Assembly: GCF_046025915.1 (NCBI RefSeq)
Contig: NZ_JAQQFR010000010.1
Coordinates: forward strand, 1 to 64,000
Direction of reading: 5' to 3'
Origin: Herbaspirillum rhizosphaerae_A
GTDB taxonomy: Bacteria; Pseudomonadota; Gammaproteobacteria; Burkholderiales; Burkholderiaceae_D
Length of the DNA stretch: 64,000 nt
Part shown: positions 53,601 to 62,844 of the stretch, piece after piece
Numbering within the stretch: the stretch's first letter is position 1
Layout: the number at the start of each line of letters is the position of its first letter
Position numbers and translations under genes: made by a program
Notes under the pieces: generated by a model
What the model saw: only the letters and a program-made list of their open reading frames with translations
The model's database searches: none
Told to the model about the DNA's origin: nothing

Positions 53601-54379
53601 CCAGTTATACCAATTTGCGTCTTGACGTTGTCGGCCATACTGCCGTCGTCACGCTCGCCAATCCGCCTGCCAATACCTGGACGCGCGAAGGCCTGATCGA
53701 TATCAAGCGCCTTGTCACCGATCTCAACAACGATCGCAATATCTACAGCATGGTGGTGACCGGCGAAGGCGAGAAGTTCTTTTCCGCCGGCGCCGACCTG
53801 AAACTGTTCGCCGATGGCGACAAGGCGCTCGCGCGTGAGATGGCGCGCCGTTTCGGCGAAGCATTCGAGACGTTGAGCCAGTTCCGCGGCGTATCGATTG
53901 CCGCCATCAACGGCTATGCCATGGGCGGCGGTCTGGAGTGCGCACTGGCTTGCGATATTCGTATCGCCGAGGCGCAAGCGCAGATGGCGTTGCCGGAGGC
54001 CTCAGTCGGTTTGCTGCCTTGTGCGGGAGGCACGCAGTTGCTGCCGTGGCTGGTCGGTGAAGGCTGGGCCAAGCGCATGATCCTGTGCGGCGAGCGCGTC
54101 AACGCCGAGACGGCATTGCGTATCGGCCTGGTGGAAGAAGTCGTGCCACAAGGCCAGGCGAAACAACGCGCGCTGGAGCTGGCAAAGCAAGTGGACAAGC
54201 AAAGCCCATCCAGCGTCACGGCCAGCAAGAAGCTGATCCAGGGCGCGCGCCAGAATCCTTTGGCAACGACCTTGCCGGTCGAGCGCGAACTGTTCATCGA
54301 TCTGTTCGATACGCAGGATCAGAAAGAGGGCGTCAATGCCTTCCTGCAGAAACGTACAGCGGAATGGAAAAATGCCTGA
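53597..54379 (+). CDS. Enoyl-CoA hydratase/isomerase
   Basis: A 260-residue crotonase. The oxyanion-hole blocks are SAGADLK near residue 60 and AMGGGLECALACD near residue 106; the two catalytic Glu of hydratases are not both obvious (PEASVGLLPCAGG is present), so hydratase or isomerase activity is possible. It is translationally coupled to the acyl-CoA dehydrogenase and ends at a strong terminator. Confidence 0.92.
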   Translation: MTSYTNLRLDVVGHTAVVTLANPPANTWTREGLIDIKRLVTDLNNDRNIYSMVVTGEGEKFFSAGADLKLFADGDKALAREMARRFGEAFETLSQFRGVSIAAINGYAMGGGLECALACDIRIAEAQAQMALPEASVGLLPCAGGTQLLPWLVGEGWAKRMILCGERVNAETALRIGLVEEVVPQGQAKQRALELAKQVDKQSPSSVTASKKLIQGARQNPLATTLPVERELFIDLFDTQDQKEGVNAFLQKRTAEWKNA

Positions 54380-54421
54380 GTACTGATAGCACGCCCTCAG
54401 ATCAAGGGGCAAGCAAGAAAC

Positions 54422-54452
54422 AAAGCCGGAAGCAAAAACTTCCGGCTTTTTT
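54422..54452 (+). terminator. Terminator after the enoyl-CoA hydratase gene
   Basis: AAAGCCGGAAG (54422-54432) pairs with CTTCCGGCTTT (54439-54449), followed by TTT. Confidence 0.88.
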
Positions 54453-54572
54453 CTTGCCGTCGCAGTTTATCTGGCACGTTTCATTGGTTGTCAAAAAACC
54501 AAGCCGGGGAACTGTCGTCCCTCAATGGCGATCATCTTGTTTGTTACGCATATGCACAAACAGGAGTTGCCA

Positions 54573-55718
54573 ATGGAGTTGCCATTTCTTAACGGCGTGG
54601 AGCCGGGGCCTTTGCAGTCAGGACTGATCGTTGCTGCTGCAGCCGTGGCGGCGGTGGTGATCGCCGTCATCCTGCATCGCATCGGCATTGTGCTGGTGCG
54701 CAAACTGGTGCGCAATCGTCCATACACGACCAATGTCACGCGCATAGCGTTTCGCGCCAGCCAGGTTTGCGTCGCCTTGTTCGCCATCCGTATCGTGCTG
54801 ACGGCTGCGCCGGACGACATGCCGGGATTGCGATCTTTGTCCTATCTGTGCACGGTGGCCCTGATACTCGCGCTGACCTGGTTCGTGATGAGATGCATCG
54901 TGTCGGTCAGCGCCACGGTGATCCAGCTCAATCCCTACGATGTCGCCGACAACCTCAAGGCGCGTCGCATTCTGACGCAGACACGGGTGTTGACGCGCAG
55001 CGCGTATTTCATCGTCGGTTTGCTGGGGTTCTCGTTTGTGCTGCTGACCTTGCCGGGCGCACGCCAGTTTGGCGCGAGTTTGCTGGCATCGGCAGGTGTG
55101 GCCGGTTTGGTCGCCGGTATTGCGGCGCGGCCGGTACTCGGAAATTTCATTGCCGGTCTGCAGATCGCTTTCTCGCAGCCGATACGCCTCGACGATGTAC
55201 TGATCGTCAATGGTGAATGGGGCCGGGTGGAAGAAATCACCGGCACCTTTGTCGTCGTGCGCATCTGGGATGAGCGGCGCATGATCGTGCCGCTACAGTG
55301 GTTCATTGAAAACCCGTTTGAAAACTGGACGCATACTTCGTCGACCATCCTCGGCACGGTTTTTCTGTGGCTGGATTTTTGCCTGCCGGTGGAAAAGCTG
55401 CGCGCCGAATTTGAACGTGTCTGCAAGCAGGCGCCGCAATGGGATGGCCGCGTCTGTGTTTTGCAGGTCACCGATGTCAGCGATCGCGCGATGCAGATCC
55501 GCATGCTGGTCAGCGCGCAAAACTCGGGCAATGCTTTCGATTTGCGCTGCGCCATTCGCGAATCGATGATTGCCTTCATCGCCAGGGATTATCCGGAAGC
55601 TTTGCCGCGATTGCGTTCTGCCATCGATCCGGTGGAGATCGGCGCATCGTCTGATCAAGGCCGAAATCTTGCCGATCGTCCCGATGAAATCATTGACGGC
55701 TCACCGCGTCAGGCGTGA
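54573..55718 (+). CDS. MscS-family mechanosensitive channel
   Basis: A 381-residue membrane protein. Four helices precede the pore helix, which is GASLLASAGVAGLVAGIAARPVLGN (about 165-190, shown in part), typical of MscS TM3. Then the beta domain reads QPIRLDDVLIVNGEWGRVEEI and the channel's C-terminal alpha/beta part follows. It probably releases solutes on osmotic down-shock. The start is fixed by AGGAG six bases before ATG 54573; the frame is open 16 codons further upstream. Confidence 0.92.
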   Translation: MELPFLNGVEPGPLQSGLIVAAAAVAAVVIAVILHRIGIVLVRKLVRNRPYTTNVTRIAFRASQVCVALFAIRIVLTAAPDDMPGLRSLSYLCTVALILALTWFVMRCIVSVSATVIQLNPYDVADNLKARRILTQTRVLTRSAYFIVGLLGFSFVLLTLPGARQFGASLLASAGVAGLVAGIAARPVLGNFIAGLQIAFSQPIRLDDVLIVNGEWGRVEEITGTFVVVRIWDERRMIVPLQWFIENPFENWTHTSSTILGTVFLWLDFCLPVEKLRAEFERVCKQAPQWDGRVCVLQVTDVSDRAMQIRMLVSAQNSGNAFDLRCAIRESMIAFIARDYPEALPRLRSAIDPVEIGASSDQGRNLADRPDEIIDGSPRQA

Positions 55719-55722
55719 TTGA

Positions 55723-56262
55723 TCACTCGGGTGGTGTTTCACGTCCGGCGGATACTTTGACCTTGTTCACGTCTTCTGATGCGATCAGCAAGGTGTAGGT
55801 CCCGACGGGGAGATGGAATTTCAAGGCCTTGTGAATCCCGGCGCAGCGCAGGCCGTGATTGAAGGTGGCCGGTTCCATCGCTTGCTTGCCATTCGTGTCG
55901 TCGATGACATCCATCCATGCCGGTGCGTCGGCGGCGACCCAGTAATCGCCTTCGGTCTCGATACGCCAGCTGTAGCGGTTGGTAAAGCGCATCGCCTTCT
56001 TCGACTTGATCGCCAGCTTGCCGTATTTGGTCTCGGCTTCATCCAATGGCAGCAGCATCAGCGTCACGGGCACGAAGCCATCAATGAAAGCCGCGGTGGT
56101 TTCGGTGCGTGCATTGTTCCACTGCGCCTGCATGGCGCCGATGACCGGATTGGCGCTGACGCAGGCTTCTTGCGCATAGGCGCAGGAGGCCAGCAGTGAC
56201 AGTGCGAATAATAAGCTCAGTGACAAGCTCAGTGAGAAGCGGAGAATCAGCGTTTTCATCAT
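55723..56262 (-). CDS. Exported protein of unknown function
   Basis: A 179-residue protein that I do not recognise. The signal peptide contains the Leu/Ser run SLSLSLSLL and ends SCAYA-Q. The mature part reads RFTNRYSWRIETEGDYWV and LRCAGIHKALKFHLPVGTYTLLI, beta-rich with a single Cys pair. It converges on the MscS gene with 4 bp between. Periplasmic location is inferred. Confidence 0.65.
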   Translation of the reverse strand: MMKTLILRFSLSLSLSLLFALSLLASCAYAQEACVSANPVIGAMQAQWNNARTETTAAFIDGFVPVTLMLLPLDEAETKYGKLAIKSKKAMRFTNRYSWRIETEGDYWVAADAPAWMDVIDDTNGKQAMEPATFNHGLRCAGIHKALKFHLPVGTYTLLIASEDVNKVKVSAGRETPPE

Positions 56263-56505
56263 GGCGACAAAGGAGGCCGCAACAGGGAGTAGAGGCGAAC
56301 AATATAAGTCGCTGGTTTGCAGGATGCAATATCGTTTTATCCTGCGCGCAACAACGTGCGCACGTCTTTCAACGCCGCAGGAGTGCGCCGCCTCAGGTGA
56401 ATCCGCCGCGAATCCCCTATACTTTGCGACTTCGTAAAATAATGCAAAGAACCTCCGCGTTCACAGTCCCATCTCGGGATAGGGCGCAAAGAAAGCCGTC
56501 AAGCA

Positions 56506-58926
56506 ATGCAGCAACCGTCACCTGATCAATCCAGCCTATCCAGTCAGCAGCAGGGCTTTGTCCTGACCCGGCATTGGCGTGACACGCCTGCCGGGACTGA
56601 GGTCGAGTTCTGGCTGGCGACGGACGAGGGGCCGCGGTTGGTGCGATTGCCGATGCAAAAGTCGGTGGCGTTTATCCCGGCGGAGCAACGCGAGCAGGCC
56701 GAGAAGGTATTGCGCAACGAGCGCAATTACGAATTGCGCCCACTGGAACTGACCGACTTCCAGCGCCGTCCGGTACTGGGGTTGTATTGCCAGCAACACC
56801 GGCAACTGATGAAAATCGACAAGCTGCTCAAGGAATACGGCATCAGCGTCTATGAAGCTAACATCCGGCCGCCGGAACGCTATCTGATGGAACGCTTCAT
56901 CACGGCGCCGGTGCAGTTCAGCGGGGAGCAGAGCGAAAAAGCGGGCAGCGCCAAAATGCCCTTGTTGAATGTCCAGCTTAAACCAGCACCGGATTACCGT
57001 CCGCAACTGAAACTGGTATCGCTGGATATCGAGACAACCATGCACGGCGATCTCTATTCGATCGCGCTGGAAGGCTGCGGGCAACGGCAGGTCTACATGC
57101 TCGGCCCGCCGAACGGCGACGCGTCCGGCATCGACTTCGACATGGAGTATTGCGACAGCCGCCAACTGATGCTGGCAAAGCTCAATCAATGGATGGCGCG
57201 GCACGATCCTGACGTCATCATCGGTTGGAATGTGGTGCAGTTTGATCTGCGCGTATTGCAGGAACATGCTGAGCGCTTCAAGACACCGTTGCGCTTCGGT
57301 CGCGACGGCAGCGAGCTGGAATGGCGTGAACACGGTTACAACGAGAATCACTATTTTGCGTCAGCGGCAGGCCGCCTGATCATCGACGGCATCGAATCAT
57401 TGCGCGCAGCGACCTGGAATTTTCCCTCCTTCAGTCTGGAATCGGTTGCGCAGACGTTGCTGGGCGAGGGTAAAGCGATCGATAACGCCTATCAGCGCAT
57501 GGACGAAATCGACCGGCGTTTTGCCGAAGACAAGCCGGCACTGGCCATCTACAACCTCAAGGATTGTGAGCTGGTGACGCGGATTTTCGCCAAGACGCAA
57601 TTGCTGGATTTCATGCTGGAACGCGCTTCGGTAACCGGCTTGCCCGCGGATCGCACCGGTGGATCGGTGGCGGCCTTCAGCCATCTGTACATGCCGCACA
57701 TGCATCGCCAGGGCTTTGTCGCGCCCAATCTCGGCGATACGCCGCCGGAGTCAAGTCCGGGTGGCTTCGTCATGGATTCGCAGGCGGGTCTCTACGATTC
57801 GGTGCTGGTGCTGGATTACAAGAGCCTGTATCCGTCCATCATTCGTACCTTTCTGATCGATCCGGTGGGTCTGATCGAGGGGCTGGCGCATCCGGATGAC
57901 GCCGATTCGATACCGGGATTTCGCGGGGCGCGCTTCTCGCGCACCAAGCACAGCTTGCCGGCCATCATCGCAAAGATCTGGCAGGGGCGTGAAGCCGCCA
58001 AACGTCAGCAAAACAAGCCCCTGTCGCAGGCTTTGAAAATCATCATGAACTCCCTGTATGGCGTGCTCGGCGCGACCATCTGCCGCTTCTTCGATGCGCG
58101 GCTGGCGTCGTCGATCACCATGCGCGGCCACGAGATCATGCATCGCACCCGTGAGCTGATCGAGGCGCAGGGGTATCAGGTGATTTACGGTGATACCGAC
58201 TCTACCTTTGTCTGGCTGAAATCGGCGCATGACGAGCAGGAAGCCGATGCCATCGGTAATGCGCTGGTTCAGCACGTCAACAACTGGTGGCGTGCCCATC
58301 TGGAGGAGCAATACGGACTGGATAGTGCACTGGAGCTGCAATACGAAACACATTACCGCCGCTTCCTCATGCCCAACGTGCGCGGTACCGACTTCGGCAG
58401 CAAGAAACGTTACGCAGGCATGATCGTCAAGCCCGACGGCAGCGAGGAAATGGTCTATAAAGGGCTGGAAACCGTACGCACCGACTGGACGCCGTTGGCG
58501 CAGCAGTTCCAGCAAGAACTGTATCGGCGCATCTTCCGGCGTGAGCCTTACCAGGCCTACGTGCGCGACTACGTGGCAAGCACGCTGCGCGGTGAACGCG
58601 ACGATGCGCTGGTCTACCGCAAGCGTCTGCGCCGTCCGTTGGATGCCTACGAGCGCAATGTGCCGCCACACGTGCGCGCGGCGCGTATGGCGGACGAATT
58701 GAACCGTGAGCAGGGACGTCCGCTGCAATATCAGAACCGTGGCTGGATCAGCTATCTCATGACCACAACAGGCCCGGAACCATTGGAGATGCCTGAGACG
58801 CGGCGTTCGGCGATCGACTACGACCACTACGTCACGCGCCAGTTGCAGCCGGTGGCGGACGCCATCCTGCCTTTTTTGCAAGATGACTTTGCGGCACTGA
58901 TTACCGGGCAAAAGGAATTGTTCTGA
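56506..58926 (+). CDS. polB: DNA polymerase II (family B)
   Basis: An 806-residue family B polymerase, near the E. coli PolB size (783). The 3'-5' exonuclease has LDIETT, WNVVQFDLRVLQ and YNLKDCEL (Exo I-III). The polymerase has motif A DYKSLYPSII, motif B KIIMNSLYGVLGA and motif C YGDTDSTFV. It works in replication restart and translesion synthesis. I could not find a LexA box in the 243 bp upstream; the ribosome site is weak. Confidence 0.96.
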   Translation: MQQPSPDQSSLSSQQQGFVLTRHWRDTPAGTEVEFWLATDEGPRLVRLPMQKSVAFIPAEQREQAEKVLRNERNYELRPLELTDFQRRPVLGLYCQQHRQLMKIDKLLKEYGISVYEANIRPPERYLMERFITAPVQFSGEQSEKAGSAKMPLLNVQLKPAPDYRPQLKLVSLDIETTMHGDLYSIALEGCGQRQVYMLGPPNGDASGIDFDMEYCDSRQLMLAKLNQWMARHDPDVIIGWNVVQFDLRVLQEHAERFKTPLRFGRDGSELEWREHGYNENHYFASAAGRLIIDGIESLRAATWNFPSFSLESVAQTLLGEGKAIDNAYQRMDEIDRRFAEDKPALAIYNLKDCELVTRIFAKTQLLDFMLERASVTGLPADRTGGSVAAFSHLYMPHMHRQGFVAPNLGDTPPESSPGGFVMDSQAGLYDSVLVLDYKSLYPSIIRTFLIDPVGLIEGLAHPDDADSIPGFRGARFSRTKHSLPAIIAKIWQGREAAKRQQNKPLSQALKIIMNSLYGVLGATICRFFDARLASSITMRGHEIMHRTRELIEAQGYQVIYGDTDSTFVWLKSAHDEQEADAIGNALVQHVNNWWRAHLEEQYGLDSALELQYETHYRRFLMPNVRGTDFGSKKRYAGMIVKPDGSEEMVYKGLETVRTDWTPLAQQFQQELYRRIFRREPYQAYVRDYVASTLRGERDDALVYRKRLRRPLDAYERNVPPHVRAARMADELNREQGRPLQYQNRGWISYLMTTTGPEPLEMPETRRSAIDYDHYVTRQLQPVADAILPFLQDDFAALITGQKELF

Positions 58927-59032
58927 TCGGTCGACGATGCGAATTCAATGACTCAATGCATTGAGCAAGATCGGTCAGGTCGCTGTGATCGTATTTCGAT
59001 AGTCTTTGGATACCAGGTTCCAGGGAAAACAG

Positions 59033-59974
59033 ATGAATGGCCATATGAACGATGATGCAGGCGACAACTTGACCGGAGAAAAGCCCGGACGCGAAGACAG
59101 CCGATTGTATAGCCGCTTCTACAGCCGATTCCGCAGGGTTCTTGACCATATCGACAATCACCTCGATGGTGATTTGTCGGTGGAGCGGCTGAGCGGCGTG
59201 GCGGCATTTTCGAAGTATCACTTTCATCGGCAGTTCAGCGGCTTGTTCGGCGTCAACGTGTATCGCTACGTGCAGTTGAGGCGTATGCGGCGCGCGTCGT
59301 ATCAATTGGCGTTTCGGAATGATCAGATCATCGACATCGCATTGGCCAATGGCTACGAAACACCCGAATCGTTTTCCCGCGCATTCAAGAAGGAGAGCGG
59401 TCAGTCACCGTCCAGTTTTCGTGAACAGCCGCAGTGGGATCCCTGGTATGCCATCTATCAATCATTGAAAGAACTGAGGATCCTCACCATGCAAAATACG
59501 TATAGCATTGAAGACGTCAAGATCGTCGATTTCAACGACACGCGGGTTGCCGCATTCGAGCATCGCGGCGACCCACGCGGTATCGGCGACTCGGTGCGTC
59601 GCTTCATCGATTGGCGCAAGCAACACCACCTGCCGCCTTCTGTCAGTGCAACCTTCAACATCCTCTATGACAATCCTGCAGAGGTCGCGCCGCAAGATTT
59701 TCGTCTTGATATTTGTGCTGCCACGGCGCAAGCGATTGAGGCGAATGCCGCAGGCATCGTCGAAAAGACAATTCCCGCCGGTCGCTGTGCGGTACTGCGG
59801 GTAATCGGGCCGGAAGAAATGCTGGAGCAGGCAGCGCACTATCTGTACCTGGAGTGGTTGCCGCCGAGCGGCGAAGAGTTGCGCGACTTTCCGTTGTTTG
59901 CACAGCGTATCAGGTTCTTTCCTGATGTCCCGGAAGGCGAGGCCGTACTTGATCTGTTTTTACCGATTTGCTGA
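59033..59974 (+). CDS. AraC-family regulator with GyrI-like effector domain
   Basis: A 313-residue regulator. The N-terminal AraC domain (about 30-140) has NHLDGDLSVERLSGVAAFSKYHFHRQF and ANGYETPESFSRAFKKESG. A GyrI-like small-molecule-binding domain (about 155-310) follows, starting VKIVDFNDTRVAAFEHRGDP, the Rob/SoxS-like architecture used to sense drugs. Start ATG 59033 was chosen because AGGGA precedes it by seven bases; a TTG at 59006 is the alternative. Regulon unknown. Confidence 0.92.
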   Translation: MNGHMNDDAGDNLTGEKPGREDSRLYSRFYSRFRRVLDHIDNHLDGDLSVERLSGVAAFSKYHFHRQFSGLFGVNVYRYVQLRRMRRASYQLAFRNDQIIDIALANGYETPESFSRAFKKESGQSPSSFREQPQWDPWYAIYQSLKELRILTMQNTYSIEDVKIVDFNDTRVAAFEHRGDPRGIGDSVRRFIDWRKQHHLPPSVSATFNILYDNPAEVAPQDFRLDICAATAQAIEANAAGIVEKTIPAGRCAVLRVIGPEEMLEQAAHYLYLEWLPPSGEELRDFPLFAQRIRFFPDVPEGEAVLDLFLPIC

Positions 59975-60093
59975 AGTAAAAAAAGGCCGGATTGAAGCAG
60001 ATGTGGTTACTTTGCTATTGAAAACTTAGTTCCTTCTGACGGTGTCATACTTTGCAACGACATCCTGAATGGCTAAACGATGAAGGTAGAGAT

Positions 60094-60975
60094 ATGAGTC
60101 TGTCCGGCAAGATACTAATGGTGGCAGGTGTGCTGATTCTGGCCGGCGGTAGTCTGGTGGCCTGCTCGCCACTGAAGGTGCTCAATGCGATGACGCCGGG
60201 CGCTGCTTATCAAAAGACTGCAGATATTCCTTATGGCACGAATCCGCGCCAGCAACTGGATATCTATGTTCCTCGCGAGCCGGCGGCCGGCAAAGCGCTG
60301 CCTGTCGTGGTGTTTTTCTACGGCGGCAGCTGGAATGACGGCAGCCGCAAGGATTATGGCTTCGTCGGCGAGGCTCTGAGTTCGCGTGGATTTATCGTGG
60401 TAGTGGCGGATTACCGTGTTTATCCGGAGGTGAAGTATCCGGAGTTTCTTAAAGACAGCGCGCAGGCTGTCGCATGGACGCTTCAGCACGCCGGAGAATA
60501 CGGCGGCGACCTGAAGCGCATCTTCGTCATGGGCCATAGTGCCGGGGCATATAACGCCGCGATGGTCGCCCTGGATGCGCGCTGGTTGAAAGAAGCCGGC
60601 GCCTCGCCGCAGCAATTGCGCGGCTGGATTGGTCTCGCCGGGCCTTACGATTTTCTGCCGATTGAAAATGCGGATGTCAAACCCGTATTCTGGTTTCCCG
60701 ATTCACCGCTGGATTCGCAACCGGTGCGGCATGTCGGCGATGACAGTCCGGCTGCTTTGCTGATTGCTTCGCACAAGGACAAGATCGTCAATGCCGTGCG
60801 CAATACCGGTGGCATGGCGCAGCTGTTGCGTGATCATCACGTGCCTGTCGAGGAAATCTATTTTGACAATACAACCCACGCTACGCTTGTTGCGAGCCTG
60901 TCGCGTCCGTTGCGCCATCTTGCGCCGACGCTGGATCGTGTTGCGGATTTCATTGAAAATACGCCATCGAGATAA
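60094..60975 (+). CDS. Lipoprotein alpha/beta hydrolase (BD-FAE/HSL-like)
   Basis: A 293-residue esterase. An N-terminal lipobox LVAC (Cys near 29) follows a hydrophobic stretch, so it is probably a lipid-anchored periplasmic enzyme. The active site reads FFYGGSWNDGS (oxyanion), FVMGHSAGAY (nucleophile) and HATLVASL (His). The family contains carbohydrate or polyester esterases. Start ATG 60094 follows GGTAGAG; the frame is open upstream by 14 codons. It lies 48 bp before a DUF4440 gene. Confidence 0.87.
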   Translation: MSLSGKILMVAGVLILAGGSLVACSPLKVLNAMTPGAAYQKTADIPYGTNPRQQLDIYVPREPAAGKALPVVVFFYGGSWNDGSRKDYGFVGEALSSRGFIVVVADYRVYPEVKYPEFLKDSAQAVAWTLQHAGEYGGDLKRIFVMGHSAGAYNAAMVALDARWLKEAGASPQQLRGWIGLAGPYDFLPIENADVKPVFWFPDSPLDSQPVRHVGDDSPAALLIASHKDKIVNAVRNTGGMAQLLRDHHVPVEEIYFDNTTHATLVASLSRPLRHLAPTLDRVADFIENTPSR

Positions 60976-61023
60976 GATCGTTGTACCAAGAGGCCCGCAG
61001 CGGCAACCATAGCGATAACCACC

Positions 61024-61407
61024 ATGACGCCAGAACGAAAGACACCGGAAAGTTTGCTGTCGGTACAAGAGCAACTGATCGCACGTGAACCGATTTTTCA
61101 TCGTCCGGAATTTGGCGTTACCCGCGCTGATTTCGAAGCGATGATGGCCGAGGAATTCTGGGAAACCGGCGCTTCCGGCCAGCGCTACAGCAAGCAATTC
61201 ATTCTCGATACCTTGGCGGCGCGCCACGCACAGCCGCATGACGACCCTTGGCAAACTTCGGATTTTTATTGCCAGCAAATTTCACCGGACAATTTTTTGC
61301 TGACGTATACGTTGACGCAAGGAGCGCGCATCACGCAGCGTATGACCTTGTGGCGACGAGAGTCGACGCGCTGGCTGATTGTCTATCACCAAGGGACGGT
61401 GGCCTGA
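61024..61407 (+). CDS. DUF4440 / NTF2-like protein
   Basis: A 127-residue protein of the SnoaL/NTF2-like fold. It shows MAEEFWETGASGQRYSKQFIL and TYTLTQGARITQRMTLWRRE...WLIVYHQGT, the usual strand pattern. These small proteins are often unknown in function or bind a small ligand. The start has no good ribosome site. It may be co-transcribed with the esterase. Confidence 0.82.
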   Translation: MTPERKTPESLLSVQEQLIAREPIFHRPEFGVTRADFEAMMAEEFWETGASGQRYSKQFILDTLAARHAQPHDDPWQTSDFYCQQISPDNFLLTYTLTQGARITQRMTLWRRESTRWLIVYHQGTVA

Positions 61408-61572
61408 ATGTCGTGTTTTTCCAGGTAAATTCAAGGTTCGTCTTACGTGGTGGCGGTCGTTTCTCTGACGATGGCAAGGGACTCGCTCTGACTTCATTTT
61501 CTTGACGATGCTCTTAAGATGGACTCACGCCGGGCGCATTGCAGCGGCGACCACTAATCCAAGGAGATACCT

Positions 61573-61863
61573 ATGAAAAAGCAACTCGCTCTGTTGTTGA
61601 TGGCCGGCGCATTGAGTGTCGGCGCACACGCTCAGACCAAGGGCGGCGAAGGCGACACCAAGGCAGGCGCCGGCGCCAATAGCGCCAATGAAGTCCGCGA
61701 CAATGCGCAAGGCAAGTCGCGCGCAACCAAGTCGGCAGAACGCAAGGAAAAGCGCGCTTCTGAGGCCGGCACCAAGACACCGACCTCTGGCGGCGATGGC
61801 GACGACAAGAGTATTCCAGCCAATAGTCCTAACATGCCGGGTAATCCTGGTGCGAAGAAGTAA
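61573..61863 (+). CDS. Small secreted low-complexity protein
   Basis: A 96-residue protein. The signal peptide MKKQLALLLMAGALSVGAHA is clear. The mature part is rich in Gly, Ala, Lys, Asn and Asp without a predicted fold (AQTKGGEGDTKAGAG, NSPNMPGNPGAKK). It follows a good ribosome site (AAGGAGA) and ends before a strong terminator. Function unknown; intrinsic disorder is likely. Confidence 0.72.
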   Translation: MKKQLALLLMAGALSVGAHAQTKGGEGDTKAGAGANSANEVRDNAQGKSRATKSAERKEKRASEAGTKTPTSGGDGDDKSIPANSPNMPGNPGAKK

Positions 61864-61911
61864 GTTATGGAATGACGATTCAGTGCGAAGAGACTGGATG
61901 TCGGATGGATA

Positions 61912-61941
61912 AAAAAAGCGCCTGATTCGAGGCGCTTTTTT
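61912..61941. terminator. Bidirectional terminator
   Basis: AAAAAAGCGCCT (61912-61923) pairs with AGGCGCTTTTTT (61930-61941); T tracts on both strands suit the convergent secreted-protein and phosphoesterase genes. Confidence 0.88.
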
Positions 61942-62006
61942 ACTTTCTTCAAACCAGATTCCGGGCTGGATTCTTAGCCGGAATTCGGGCGAAAACTGAC
62001 GCTGAA

Positions 62007-62030
62007 ACTCAGATCGGGACTCAGATCGGG
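62007..62030. repeat. 12-bp tandem repeat
   Basis: ACTCAGATCGGG occurs twice and a partial third copy follows, immediately after the stop of the phosphoesterase gene on the minus strand. Confidence 0.8.
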
Positions 62031-62032
62031 AC

Positions 62033-62842
62033 TTAGACCGTAAACCATTCGTTGCCACGTTGCTCGAACTCTTGCGTGGCCGTTTGGACAAATTTTCCTT
62101 CCTCGTCTTGCCAATGCATGCGTTCAACGGCAATGCGATGCGGATCCACGCGCAAGACGTTGAACGAGTTCGCTTCACCACGGCTGCGGGTGGAAGTCGC
62201 TGTGCCGGCTTGCACCACCAATGCGGAATAGCCCGCGATGTCGTAGCGTGCTGCACTGCTGGCGGCGGAACTGGTATGAACATGTCCGGCAAGTAGCACG
62301 TCGGCGCCGCAGATGGCGAATGCACGCATGGCCGGTAAGGCTTTGCCGACCAGATCGTGATGCTGCGGGCCCGGTGGCAGATCGAAGGGATGATGGGTGA
62401 CGATGATTTTGACGACATGGTCGCCGACGGCAGCCAGCTCTCGGCGCGCCAGTTCGATCTGGCGATCGTTGACGCGTCCATCTTTAATGGTGAGCGAGCG
62501 CGCGGTATTGATGCCGATCACGGCAATCTCTTCATCGATAAAAATCGGTTGTAACTGCTGCGTGATGTAGCGGCGGTATTTTGTCAATGGACGGAAAAAA
62601 CGCGCTATCACATTGAACAGCGGCACATCGTGATTTCCCGGTACGACGATCTGCGGTTGCGGCAGGGCGTCGAGAAACTGACGCGCTTCTCTGAATTGTT
62701 CAGACTTTGCCCGTTGCGTCAGGTCACCGGAAACGACGATCAGGTCCGGTGCAATCTCGTGTATCTGCGCAATGATGGGGGCAATCAGCGCCTCGTCAAT
62801 GCGGCCGAAATGAAGGTCGGAGAGATGAACGATGGTGCGCAT
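62033..62842 (-). CDS. Metallophosphoesterase (CpdA/UDP-diacylglucosamine-type)
   Basis: A 269-residue calcineurin-like phosphoesterase. It has the metal motifs HLSDLHFG, VSGDLTQRA, VPGNHDVP, VTHHPFD and AGHVHTS in order, so the binuclear centre looks complete. The ATG at 62842 lies next to the lipid-kinase stop, implying coupling. Substrate is not clear; cyclic nucleotide or lipid phosphates are possible. Confidence 0.92.
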   Translation of the reverse strand: MRTIVHLSDLHFGRIDEALIAPIIAQIHEIAPDLIVVSGDLTQRAKSEQFREARQFLDALPQPQIVVPGNHDVPLFNVIARFFRPLTKYRRYITQQLQPIFIDEEIAVIGINTARSLTIKDGRVNDRQIELARRELAAVGDHVVKIIVTHHPFDLPPGPQHHDLVGKALPAMRAFAICGADVLLAGHVHTSSAASSAARYDIAGYSALVVQAGTATSTRSRGEANSFNVLRVDPHRIAVERMHWQDEEGKFVQTATQEFEQRGNEWFTV

Positions 62843-62844
62843 GA

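Noticed and set aside
56155..56262. Leu/Ser repeat in the signal peptide of the 55723-56262 gene
   Set aside because: The short DNA repeat coding SLSLSLSL is ordinary low complexity in a hydrophobic core, not a separate element.
57751..58911. Minus-strand open frame opposite polB
   Set aside because: Shadow frame; the sense strand encodes intact polymerase motifs.
61525..62481. 318-codon minus-strand frame across the secreted-protein and phosphoesterase genes
   Set aside because: It spans two convergent genes and a terminator, and has a low-complexity Arg/Ser translation.
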